Source of the DNA: Gaertneriomyces semiglobifer
Taxonomy: Eukaryota > Chytridiomycota > Chytridiomycetes > Spizellomycetales > Spizellomycetaceae
Assembly (NCBI GenBank): GCA_025558075.1
Contig: JAHLKF010000028.1
Span: 186,001-250,000, forward strand
Length of the DNA stretch: 64,000 bases
Direction of reading: 5' to 3'
Shown here in pieces: positions 1 to 10,331 of the stretch (positions within the stretch are counted from its first letter, which is position 1; each line of letters begins with the position of its first letter). The position numbers and the translations under genes are program-made. The notes beneath the pieces are model-generated. The model made no database searches. It was given only the letters and a program-made list of their open reading frames with translations, and had not been told where the DNA came from.

Positions 1-1548
1 AACAGTATGATGTTAACATAATCCGCTGCCTCTGCGAGGGGTCAGAACAATGACTCCAAGCTCACTTACCAACATAGAACATTATCCAGTGATTAGAAAC
101 CGAGAGCACAGCGTAATTGACAGCAAATAAGAAAAATCCATATTTGATGATCTTGACTTCCACCCCAACTTTCTTCCGAATGGCTTCAACACTTTGAGTA
201 TCGTCTTCGTCCTCCACACTGACGCCTTCGGGGCTTGATGCCATACTCGTCCCTTGCTCTGCCGATTTCCCTGCTTTCGGTTCTGGTTCCACGGTGCCCC
301 ATTTCTTTAAAATCCAGGCACCCACAAAAGCCATCCAAAACACTCGCTCCAAGCTCATGAAAAGCATGAATATACCTTCATCATAGGCGTCCCATCCGAA
401 ACGAAATGAAGCGTAAAGGAATAACATGCCAACAGCACCCAAAGCAAAAGCCAACAGGAACATGAGAGAAAGTAAGGAGCATTGGGGTGCAGTTGTCATA
501 ACCCGGAGGATGGGGCGGAGCGACGGAAAGAAAGATTTGTCTTCCGTAACGGCGGTCGCCGACTTTGGTTTGCTCGAATGCGTGTTATTCAAGGACTCAG
601 GGAGAAGAAAAATGCAATAGAGTAAGGTGATTACTTGTCCGGCGAAAGTAACGTAAATTACGCCCAAGGCCCCGTTTGGCAATATCTAAGAAGAAATGAG
701 AACACATAACATGCTTCATAATCGCTTCACTGGAAACATACCCTGGATAAAAGTCCACCAAAGTAAGGGCCTACTGTCATGGCGACATAAATGGTGGCTT
801 CCGTCCGTAAGAACACTTTGCTTCGTGCGCTTTCCAAGGTCGTATCGGCAAGGTACGAGAAAACGGCCATGGAAACCGTCGGAAAGTAGGAACCAAGAAT
901 GCCTTGAATCATGCCCGCAACGACAAGTACCCATATTCCCACACCGTATTGAGCCATCAAGATGAAAGCCGCAAAATAGCATATCAATCCGATGACGCCT
1001 AGGCAAAAAACAGGTCTTCGGCCAACACGATCGCAGAGAGCACCGATAGCTGGTATAGCAAACAAGGCCGGAATGTTAGTGGCCAGGCTCAATATCATAT
1101 GAAAATGCGCCGCTAGTTGCTAGTGAGCCATGAATTGTGAGTTGAACCATCCCAGATTGGAAAGCCGCGGAAAAGCTCAACCAACCTGCACTTCCGGAAT
1201 AGCTCGACAAGTAGCAAAATCGGGCAAGCCTTCCATGGGCCGGGTGACATCGTCTGACAACCGCAAGTCTCCATCGGTAGGTTGTCCCTCTTGTGATGGA
1301 TATCGTTGAGCACACAGGTATAGTACGAGATACTGTTGTGCTGGAACGGTAGCCAAGGCTGCAAAGACAAGCGTTCCAAACAACGGGACGGCTATGTGCC
1401 ACGGTGAAGGTCGGCGGTACCAAGGTCTCGTATCTACTTCCTTGTCGGGATGCTCAACAGTAGCTGAACTTAACAGCGGGGTTGCTTCGGTTATGTCAGG
1501 AGATATTTCAACGGAATTTCCTGTGGCGGGCAGCGTTGTTGCTTCCAT
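1..1548 (-). CDS. MFS transporter, 3' end beyond the window
   Basis: Major facilitator superfamily integral membrane transporter; the substrate cannot be read from sequence. Exons on the minus strand are 1182-1548, 742-1112 and 70-685, followed by a GTAAGT donor at 69, so the gene continues past the window edge. The first ATG with a good downstream frame (MEATTLP) is at 1548; an in-frame extension to 1632 has no ATG. The N-terminus is hydrophilic. Exon 2 carries the loop 2-3 signature GALCDRVGRRPVF, then several hydrophobic helices. Exon 3 holds a charged central loop rich in Glu, Asp and Ser, then more helices. The layout resembles the TetA/folate-carrier-like (SLC46-type) branch, but that is a family-level guess. 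I see no frameshift. Confidence 0.85.
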
Positions 1549-2171
1549 GATGAGTTCGGACACCCGTTGATTACTCCAGTTGGTTACTTCAGAGAAAATA
1601 AGAAGAATAACTCTAATGAAGGCAGGCACCACTGATGCCTCCTACTTGTGCTAAAGGCCTCGGGATTTCATGCAAATGACGTTCACCCTTCAACCAAAAC
1701 CACATACAACTCTCAACCAGCTATATATTACGTGCCCATGAAGCAGCTTGTCCTTGACGCCAAGAATTCCCGCTGCTGTTCCTTTGAGCCAAGAAATGCT
1801 GCGTATTAACGCCTATGAAGTCAACCATGGTCTGTAAACGGCCCACGACATGACAAATTATTCAATTCAGACTCGCGCGAAAGTTTAAACGCAGGCGACT
1901 CTGACGACGTAAAACTTACATCCAAATGCATGAATCTAGACAAGTGTCCTATCCACAGCAGTGGTTCAATCAAGGCTAGGAAGATGGCATGCAGCATTCG
2001 AGAGGAAGCAGGCTGGGAGATGTGAATGACAACCACGGCAGGTGTCACAAACAGGCCAAAGGATTAGGTTATTTGGATCGGCTGCCATTGAACACTGCAA
2101 ACACTCCCAATTGAGAGATTGTACCGTATAACAAATAGATAGTGTATTGCAAGAGATTCCGGCGGACAGAA
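1549..2171. other. Intergenic region
   Basis: Stretch between the 5' end of the MFS gene and the 3' end of the IML2-like gene, both on the minus strand. It should hold the MFS promoter. Short open frames here have no recognisable protein sequence, and I see no repeat or RNA gene. Confidence 0.6.
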
Positions 2172-4358
2172 TCATCCAGCAACCAAAGCTTCAAGAACGT
2201 CCAACTTGACAAGGGCATTGTGCACTCTAAAATGCAACGCATTCTCCAGACTCACCCGCTTCCTGGCCGTGCCGGCCTCATCTTCTGCCACGCCACCATT
2301 CAAGGCCGCCATAAATTCTTTACGCGCTTTTTCGAAATCTCCAGTACGGAGATACAGTTGACCCAATTCCAACCGCGAGAACGGCAGTATCCAGTGGTCT
2401 AGCTTGATCTTGTCTGAAATCAGCAAGATGTATTCCAGCTGCCGTATTGAATACGTGATTTGCTGCTGTTGTGTTGGTGTAAACGAATGTGCTTTTATCT
2501 GCTTAGCGAGGTGCTGTATCGGAACCAGCGAGTCTGAGCTCGGAAGCGCCAATTCTCGAGTGAGAACACCTTTGAGAAAGCGTGCCAAGCACACGTCATC
2601 GTAGAAGGTATCATACGGCGGAATCTCGTCTCCATTCTTGTCCTTGGCGCATCCTGACAGCTGGGCCTCAAGTTGAGAGATGGCTGTGTCCACCTCTGCT
2701 ATAAAAGTGGGCCTGTGGGAGGTAGGTATGATATCGAAGCCATTCAAAACATAAAGGATCTCTAAGTGTGGGAGAAGCAAGCGGCTGCCCTGAAGTTTAA
2801 ACTTGCGCGATTTACGGGACACGAATTTCTAATTTATTTGTGAGCGATAATGCGTAAGAAAGTGAAATTTAAAGAACGACGTACTGACCTCCAGGGGTAT
2901 GTGCTTACCAGCAATCTTCTGCAAGCTGCCAGGGACCTCCGCAAACATGGGGGTTGCCTTCGACAGGTTCCCCACCGGATCGTCCGCGTATACGTACACC
3001 GCTTGCAAGTACCTGTAAATCGCTTTGCTCCATTTGCTTTCCGTGTACAGGGTCGAGTACGACTCGCTCGCCTTTTTCCAATCATGTAGCACTCCGTTGC
3101 ATGTGCCACTCTCCCAGACGCAGAGGTGTACCAACTGCCTCCAGTCCAGGTTGAGATCGAACACTTTCTGATATTGAACGAGAGCACTGGCTGGGTCACC
3201 AGTAGTCTCATGCATACGTCCAGCGAGGAAGAGGAAAATGAAAGATGACGGATACTTTTGCAGCTTCTTATCCAACAGCTCCCGTGCAAACGGCAAATCA
3301 GCATCACTCAACTCAACAACAGCGGAGAGAATGATATGATATGCCAACAGCGATAGTTCACATAGGATAGCCCGCAGACCACCCGAAGTTGTGGGGTCCA
3401 CAGGAGCAACGAATCCTCCAGTGGTAACGTCAAGCCCTTCATCATTGCTCTGCACGGTCGCCATGTACTTCTTCTTTTTTCCTTTTGGCTGGATGAAACT
3501 TCTGTTCCGAGGCTTTAACCTTGCACCAATTTCCAGGCGAGACAACCCAAAGTCGCGATCTCCAGAGAACCCGATCAATTCAAAGAGCCTAAGAACTTTA
3601 CCGGGTAGTAAACTGATCACGATATTGAACGCGCCGATGCCGAACAGCACCCCAGACACGAAATGCTCATCCAACCCGTTCTTAAGAAGACCAGCTTCTC
3701 CTCCCTCTTCGTCATAAACCCGCTGACAGAATTTATAACATGCCTTGTATACGTTGTACGCGCTCCGCATGTTCAAACCCTCCCGCACAAAGGCAACCAT
3801 GCTAGTGTCGGTCACCAGCGCCAAAAAGGCATTGAGCAGATGCGCCTCGGCATAAATCAATTCCGCATGTTTCTGTAAAGGCGTCATTCCTTTGAGATGG
3901 CTACCTTCTTTCGCACGCGTCATCATGCCGGTGAAACTCGAAACCAGCGATTGCTCCTTTCTAAACAAGGTCGCAACCTCAATGAGTGTTTTCAACGCGC
4001 CTTGTGCGGTTTCTATGTCGGTCGGATCAAAAGTCATCATGGACTTCATGTAGCATATGAACGCATATCCCAGGGTGTGGTAAAGAGACTTGCACCATTT
4101 CGACCTAAGACCTTCAACAGCAACGGCAATATTGGACGCAATAAACTGGTCGACGAGTTCTTGAGCCTCTTTTAAATCAGTGAACAGATTCTTCTCGGCA
4201 TCCACCATGGACGCCTTGATCTCTTTTCGGTCGAGCTTTATACGCCCTGTCGCGTCGTTCGGGTTGTTGGACACCGTTCCCGTTTTCCCCAAATCCGACA
4301 CGGCATCTTCAAAAGCTTGCTCGTCCTCATTATCCCACTCGTCTTCTTGCGAACTCAT
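2172..4358 (-). CDS. IML2/TTC39 family tetratricopeptide-like protein
   Basis: Two exons, 2889-4358 and 2172-2828, joined in phase 0 at ...IPLE/KFVSRK..., give 708 residues, near the usual length of fungal IML2 and animal TTC39. The DUF3808 core is clear. A conserved block around residues 255-290 reads GVLFGIGAFNIVISLLPGKV and then FELIGFSGDRDFGLS, a hallmark of the family. TPR-like helical repeats follow, and exon 2 begins with the basic stretch SRKSRKFKLQGSRLLLP. The N-terminus is acidic (MSSQEDEWDNEDEQ). Yeast Iml2 is needed for clearance of inclusion bodies and associates with lipid droplets and mitochondria; the animal function is unclear. The frame is intact and the start ATG is the first in the frame. 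Confidence 0.9.
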
Positions 4359-5344
4359 GGCGCGTCGGCTATGGCGCCCCGAGCTGAAAGATCGAAAACT
4401 GGTTGACGCGAGCTCCTCGTGTGAACGTCTTGTCGGAGTATGTCCCGCGGAAGCGGAGGCAGAATGTTGCGGACGATGATGAGAATGGTCGGACCGCGGA
4501 GAAATGCCTGTGAGGAATGGGGAACGTGAACGTGAAAAGGTTGTCAGCGTCGTGTTCTATTCCAGGAAGGGTACGTCAGCGAAAGAATATACCTTCATTG
4601 CTGACCGTGTGAGACCCTGAATGGGATGACAGGTCCGACATGTGCCGGCGACCAAATCCAAACTTCATTGTAGTTGATACTTCTCTTTTCTGCACAAATG
4701 GGCTAAGGCTCTAGCAGCTTGTTGGCGGAGATGGTGCTCTGAGATAGGCATATCCTTCCAACCCATCAGGATGATGGACCACACACGTCACATCAAAATA
4801 GGAAGATCTGATGATTGCAGGGTGTCTTTCTAATTCAAGATCAAAGGCCTCATCCGTTCAGAGATGCGTTACAAATGGCTCACCCAGAAATCTGTTAAAA
4901 TCCACGCAAACCCGTGTTGGATCTGCATCTGCATCATGGAGGCTCACGATGGAAAACCTAGATGAACTTACGACTGGAAAACATTGCTAGATGCCAAGGG
5001 AAAATCCTGGTCGTCCATGGAAAATACGAGATACGAAAATCACTCTCATCACCAATGAACCGCTCTGCGAAATATTCACAATCGCGGAGCGATTAGTGAC
5101 AGTCGGTTGAACGAATGCTACAGCCTGGTGAGTACCGATGCCGCAGTAGCGAAACGTCGATTCGCTTCTCATACAAGCTGTAAACTTGCAGTATACCGAC
5201 ATTCTCGGTACAGGATTGCGACGCGGCCTTCGAGCTCTGAAAACCAAACTGAAGAGTGAGGCCGAAGGGGGAAAAAACGGACGAGGTGAAGAAGTTCTTT
5301 GTGGACCGATTCGTCCGGGACAAGAGGCCCAAGCGGGAATATTC
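4359..5344. other. Intergenic region
   Basis: Upstream of the minus-strand IML2-like gene. Open frames on both strands are short and show no recognisable domain. Nothing else supported. Confidence 0.5.
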
Positions 5345-5415
5345 GTGTGCTTGGCTGAGGTTAGCCAATGGGATGATTTCAAGAAGGTGGAAACTCTAAT
5401 TTCAGCCAAGCACAC
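5345..5415. repeat. 14-bp perfect inverted repeat, 43-nt spacer
   Basis: GTGTGCTTGGCTGA at 5345-5358 is the exact reverse complement of the sequence at 5402-5415. It lies in front of the broken gene at 5535. It could be a hairpin, a dyad binding site or the remnant of a tiny inverted-repeat element; no target-site duplication is obvious. Confidence 0.6.
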
Positions 5416-5534
5416 AAAGGAGCAGCCATGGACAAACAATCCAAGTCTTTTCTGGCATTTGGACGTAAAGTTAGCGACGTGTGTCTGGGAGGCCAGCGCG
5501 CCCTACCTTGAACCATCGAAAAACCGGCAAAAAA

Positions 5535-6089
5535 TGAGTCGTTTGACTCTGTTGAAGACACAAAAAGAGGCCGTAGAGAAGCTGATTGAAGAGAGGCTGG
5601 AGCGGGATGGAATGTAGGAAGTGTCGAGAAGTTGGTGAGCGACACTGAGCTCGAGGAGACAGAGTAAGTTCCTGGTAAAGGTATATGCAGCCTCCTGCAG
5701 TCGCGAGTGGCTGACCGACTCGGTGGTTGTTTCTAGGTCCGAGGAATACAAGCCGCCCACACCACAAATGAAAAAGCGACGGCTGGATAGCGATGGGGAG
5801 ACACATGAACATGCAAGGGCACACAGCCAGAAGCGAGCCAGGAAAGGAATATTTTCCGCATCCTCCGCCAAATTACGGGTACCCAACATATCCATATCGA
5901 TATGTCCCATACGGACAACATCCGGCTCCGCCGTTTTTTTACGCCTACGAGCAAGCTGGACCAAGCGGCGTTTACGGCTACGGAGGCTACGGCCAAGCTG
6001 GACCTAGTGACCCCGACCTCTATAAAGGCGGCAAGGAGGCCGGCGAGAGCAGAAGAAGGAACGGATGGCGCAAGTGTCGTGATCGGTAG
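5535..6089 (+). pseudogene. Broken or misassembled gene of unknown function
   Basis: Three protein-like segments lie in succession but in different frames. At 5535 an ATG opens a charged helix (MSRLTLLKTQKEAVEKLIEE) that hits TAG after 27 codons. A second frame then reads VEKLVSDTELEETE and leads to a GTAAGT donor near 5668; a TTTCTAG acceptor near 5736 joins in phase to EEYKPPTPQMKKRRLD, a nuclear-localisation-like Lys/Arg patch. From about 5830 a third frame gives a Tyr/Pro/Gly-rich tail (PPNYGYPTYPYRYVPYG and GVYGYGGYGQAGP) ending at 6089. No GT/AG pair I can find reconciles these frames. Either the gene has two frameshifts or exons are smaller than I can resolve. The family is not recognised. 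Confidence 0.4.
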
Positions 6090-6227
6090 TGCTGGGCATG
6101 TTACCTCCTTAGAATAATGACATTGATGACACTGACTTCAAAGCGAACGCTAGCAACTTCGAAACGCTCCTACAATGATGGCCAGTAGTCTTCTCCGCGA
6201 TACTTAAGCGTCTTGCAATCTTAATTA

Positions 6228-7604
6228 CTATATTCGGATGGCTTTCATTGACTCAACAACGGTATTGGCACCACTATCATTGTTTACATGTTTCCCACTC
6301 TCGTCTTGCGAAACCTTACCTCCTTTGCGCGCTATCGCCCGTTCTTTGCGTTCTCTTCGCAGGGCATCTTTTCGATCCCGCGCAGACGCCCGCTTCTGTT
6401 TGCGCGATGCAATGGCTACAGAGTCTGCCACGCCACCAGTCGCCTCGGATGACTTTTCCCTGGCAGTTCCGACCGTCGTGCTGTTCTGATGTGACGCTGT
6501 CGGAGTCTCGTCGGTCTGAGAAGGTTCACCGTCACTACGACGCTCACCTTCCGCGACGCCTTCCAATGTATCCGGCTCAGCTACCGAACTCTCCTCCTTC
6601 TCAGCCTCTTCAAATAAATAATCCAACACCCGCCCGGGATCAAATTTGAGCCGCATCATCAACTCCCGCACCCTGCCAATACTTGCCCCTGTCGACCCCA
6701 TGATCATCTTCTCCACACCTGACGGTGGCGCGTCAGGGTCACGCTCAGGCAACGGCGGCACATCTGTCGGCACGATGCGAATATCCGGTAGCCCGCTCGC
6801 TGGTCCACCCACATTACGAACCGACGAATAATGTTCCCAAGAATGATACGCAATATGTAACGTCCGTTTTTGAGACTGACCACTTATTCCACCACCACCA
6901 CCACCGGCTGCTGCGGATTCCTCATTCTCGCCACTCACAATCCACACAGGCTCTCCAGCCTGATGAACAGCAATATCGACACCCATCGCCCTCGCAAACG
7001 CGACAAGCTCCATGTTTCCGCCGTACACCCCGTCCTGCCGCATGCGGCACACATGCTGCTCGAACGATCCTTCATCGTCACCGACAAACGGCGCGTAGGT
7101 ATCGCGGTGGTGTGATAGGTGCTCGCATACCGTCTGACGATGTTTGGCGTGATAGCCCGGCGTGCCATCATACTGATCCGAAAGTGCCCTGGCGAAAGAG
7201 TTCTGGTTACCTCTCTCTCTTCCTCATAGAAACGCGCAGTTGAAATCGCTGTTGCGTTCCTTACCGAAACAAACAGTTCCCATCACCGGTCATATCCTAT
7301 TAACATATCATATAGAAAAATACAACAGAGTCACTGTACACGGTGAGCACCAAACACAAAAAAAGGCGGGTAGAAAGAAAATAACCCTTCGCTCTTGTTC
7401 ATGCGCAAACAAAAAAGAACATACTTTGATTTTCAAGCCTTGCCCGGCCAGCTGATGCTCCAAGATCTTCGTACCATCATCACCCGTCTCATCCACTTCC
7501 CGTTGTACATCGCGTGTTCGTCGGTTTCTAACTCGCGATGGGGTTGCAGAAGCAGCCCCGCGAGCATGCCTTTGTTTTCCTTTCGCCCCCTTCCCCGCTG
7601 TCAT
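6228..7604 (-). CDS. OTUD3: OTUD3-type ovarian-tumour deubiquitinase
   Basis: Cysteine protease that removes ubiquitin. Three exons (7425-7604, 7265-7296, 6228-7188) give 390 residues. The 32-nt middle exon encodes the catalytic turn DMTGDGNCLFR: Asp65 and Cys68 are the expected catalytic pair, and the splice completes CLFRALSDQYDG. Exon 3 continues with AKHRQTVCEHL, YAPFVGDD, GVYGGNMELVAFAR and LHIAYHSWEHYSSVR, placing the catalytic His at about 190. A UBA-like helical segment follows (GRVRELMMRLKFDPGRVLDY), as in human OTUD3, then a long basic, low-complexity tail. A Gly run interrupts the domain just before the His strand. Alignment to OTUD3 is strong by eye; without the micro-exon the enzyme would lack its active site. 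Confidence 0.9.
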
Positions 7605-8049
7605 TTATTTAAATACCCTCGTCCAGCCATGATCTGAAAACCAAACTTGTGTTTGCATTTTACCGTGACGTGAAATATCTTGCTCGCTCTGACATTTCGC
7701 GTTATCAGTAACAGGCATGCTGAGGTAATCAAACTCCGACCGACGCGCGCAGGCGGGAATGCGTAGATAAATATAGATTTGTAGATCCAGGTAGCAAAGC
7801 ATCACGAAGTTAAAGCCTAAAAGAATGGAGCGGGGTTCTGCAGGCGATTATTGTGTGCTTATGTACTGAGTACCGCTTCTTCCTCCCCTAACAATAGCGT
7901 ATATTCTCCCTTCGTAAGTGTTGCTGTATGCGAGATTTATGCTAAAAAAGGTGGGAAATGAGGGGAGGCGCCGCCTCGCACTGTTTGGCTGCGTGCTTGT
8001 GTACGTTTGTGTAAATCCCCGACAAGGCTATTCTTCTCTCGGGGCTTCA
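7605..8049. other. Divergent intergenic region
   Basis: Lies between the minus-strand OTUD3 gene and the plus-strand repeat protein at 8321, so it probably carries both promoters. No open frame looks real. Confidence 0.5.
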
Positions 8050-8057
8050 TATAAAAA
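8050..8057 (+). promoter_or_regulatory. TATA-like box TATAAAAA
   Basis: A consensus TATA sequence 271 nt upstream of the ATG at 8321, with a second T/A-rich run (TTATATATT) about 40 nt downstream. Plausible core promoter for the repeat protein; not tested. Confidence 0.4.
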
Positions 8058-8320
8058 GGGGTCGCCCAACAATCTCCGCATGATCACCACTCTTATATAT
8101 TCTACTCAACATTAGACACTGCACTAAAGCAGAGAGCCCATTTTTATTGGTTTGACATATATCCCCCCTTGTTAGGCTGGTTAATTGGTTGCGTTCTTAA
8201 TTCTCCAACACCCAAATACCGTTATTGAGAGTTTAATCTCGCACACTGCCGAAAGCGCATCTAAGAGCAGTAACGGCCGCAACAACAACAAACTAGGCAA
8301 GCAAGTAGAGAAACAAGAAA

Positions 8321-9544
8321 ATGGGTTGCGCACCGTCCACCGTCAAACAAAAATACCCCGCAGAAAGCGTGGTCGTACCGGGTGTGGCACCCGTCCACCC
8401 GGTCGAAAACGATCCCGCAAAGCAACACCTCGAAGCAGTGGCCGCAACAGCCGGAAAAAGCGGTCCCGAAATGACTCAACAACAACAACAAAAGCCGCTT
8501 CCTCCTGCGGATGCAGGAGCGCCGAGTGCTCCCACCGCGTCTGCCGTGGCTGCTGCTGCTGCTACGGGTGGTAGCACTACGAATGTTGGTGGTGCGGGTG
8601 GTGGTTCAACCTCTTCTATCGCCTCTCCAAACCCACCCGCCGCCCAATCGGACACCACAGGTCCCAGTCCCATTGCCGCCCAGTCCTACACGCAACTCAC
8701 ACAGGCCGCCAGCTCCACCAAAGCCGGAGGCGGATCCACCGTATCCCTCGCTTCCGTGGCTGCGCACGCCCAACAACAACAATCACAGCAACCGGCTGAG
8801 GCGTCCACGATTACGCCTTCTCAAACTGTGTCGACGGATGCTCTCAACAAGCACACCAAGGACCACCACGCGTCGCGGTCAGAGAAGCTCGAACAATCGT
8901 ACGACAAATTAGTAGATACCGTGACAGCCACAGGCGAGAAAAAAGAACAGCTCCAGAAAGAAAAGGAACAGGAGCACGGGAAACATAAAGGAAAATCTAC
9001 CGAATCGTTATCCCACTCTAAATCGAACGAGAAACTCGCATCCTCGAAATCGAACGACAAACTTGCCTCGTCGAAATCCAACGATAAGCTCGCATCCTCG
9101 AAATCGAACGACAAACTTGCCTCGTCGAAATCCAACGATAAGCTCGCATCCTCGAAATCGAACGACAAACTCGCCTCGTCGAAATCGAACGATAAACTGG
9201 CATCCTCGAAATCCAACGACAAGCTCGCCTCATCCAAATCAAACGATAAACTCGCCTCGTCAAAATCAAACGAGAAACTAGCCGACCAAACCCAGCAACA
9301 ACCACAAGACCAACAAGCGCTTCAAAAGTCCAAATCAAACGCTTCCCTACGCCACTCCAAATCAAACGGGTCCCTGCCCAAATCTAAATCTAACGCTTCC
9401 CTCGCCTCTAAGAAGAGTCAAAAGAGTCTTTCTAACGTCACGGACAACAACGATGCCAATGAACACAAAACTATTGATATTACGCCTGCCACTACCGTCA
9501 CGATCACCGCTGACAACGTGCAAGTGGTTCCAAAAGACGAATAA
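8321..9544 (+). CDS. Lipidated-looking low-complexity protein with 9-residue tandem repeats
   Basis: Single-exon, 407-residue protein of no known family. It starts MGCAPSTVKQK: Gly2 with Ser/Thr at position 6 fits N-myristoylation, and Cys3 would allow palmitoylation, so membrane anchoring is likely. Residues about 55-190 are Ala/Gln/Ser/Thr-rich. A Lys/Glu-rich helix follows (EKKEQLQKEKEQEHGKHKGK). From about residue 233, ten copies of SKSN(D/E)KLAS run in tandem, ending in looser KSKSNASL repeats and an acidic tail ending in KDE. The repeats are strongly polar and would be disordered; each has Ser-Lys-Ser sites open to phosphorylation. A TATA box lies upstream. The start is the first ATG in the frame and gives the MGC motif, which supports it. 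Confidence 0.8.
   Translation: MGCAPSTVKQKYPAESVVVPGVAPVHPVENDPAKQHLEAVAATAGKSGPEMTQQQQQKPLPPADAGAPSAPTASAVAAAAATGGSTTNVGGAGGGSTSSIASPNPPAAQSDTTGPSPIAAQSYTQLTQAASSTKAGGGSTVSLASVAAHAQQQQSQQPAEASTITPSQTVSTDALNKHTKDHHASRSEKLEQSYDKLVDTVTATGEKKEQLQKEKEQEHGKHKGKSTESLSHSKSNEKLASSKSNDKLASSKSNDKLASSKSNDKLASSKSNDKLASSKSNDKLASSKSNDKLASSKSNDKLASSKSNDKLASSKSNEKLADQTQQQPQDQQALQKSKSNASLRHSKSNGSLPKSKSNASLASKKSQKSLSNVTDNNDANEHKTIDITPATTVTITADNVQVVPKDE
9017..9286 (+). repeat. 27-bp coding tandem repeat, 10 copies
   Basis: Ten in-frame 27-bp units encode SKSNDKLAS; the first and last have Glu for Asp. Units 2+3 and 4+5 are identical 54-bp pairs at the DNA level, a higher-order duplication that implies recent expansion. 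Synonymous changes accumulate toward the 3' side. Confidence 0.9.
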
Positions 9545-10331
9545 AAGTCACAAAGGGACGTTGGGGTTTACTAACGTGAGTGGGCGTCCGCTTTCTTGAT
9601 GACGGGAGAGTCACGGTGATGTGAGAAACTTGTGCTAGGAGTTGGAGGGAAAGAGAGAGACTTTACAAAGGAATATGCGGATGGGAGAGGGTTCTCTTGT
9701 GCCGAATCACAAAAGCAAAAAATCATAAAGTAGAAGAGCCGAAAGGTCGGAAAAGGTAGGAGAAGGAGGAGGATGGATGACAAACAAGCAAAAACAAAAA
9801 AGAAACAGAGCAGTGACACAACCATCGAGGTGTTTGTTTTAGAAGAGTTCAACAGAGATTGCTTCAATCGTAATCACCGAGATCCAGCTCTCCATAAATT
9901 CGGTCTTTTCCTGGGTACATTGACCTCCCCATCTAGTACAGTATCGAACAATTGCGCGGTCGCGGTAAGAAAAGCACGTAAATTTCACACGTTTCCCAAC
10001 CAACACAGTATCCTTTTTGTCTGTGATGTTCAAGTTTTCGCTCTCAAGTGATTGTCATGTCGTTTCGCAGTTTGCATGATCAACTTCACGCAGCAGTGCA
10101 CGTCGAGGTTCCTGCCTATGTGCACATAAGTAATGCACACTTTGACATTTTTCTACAGGCAGACAAAAAGGATACTGTTGGTATTGCAAGTAATATCGGA
10201 TTGCACACACTCAAACACAGCATATATATATACAGCATTAACTCTGTACCCATCCCACCACCCATCTATTTCGAAACCCACTTGACCAAGCAGATAGTTG
10301 AAGCGAAGCGCGCACACTGCCAGGAAACCAA
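9545..10331. other. Intergenic region between convergent genes
   Basis: Contains only short open frames, including a hydrophobic minus-strand one at 9571-9867 with no similarity I recognise. An A/T-rich microrepeat (TATATATA) lies near 10222. No gene supported. Confidence 0.5.

Noticed and set aside
7308..7424. Apparent continuation of the OTUD3 first exon as a 98-residue frame
   Set aside because: A GTATGT donor at 7424 and the catalytic micro-exon at 7265-7296 explain it; the read-through is intron.
8821..9365. Minus-strand Asp/Ser/Phe repeat frames opposite the repeat protein
   Set aside because: Shadow of the 27-bp coding repeat; no start context or domain.
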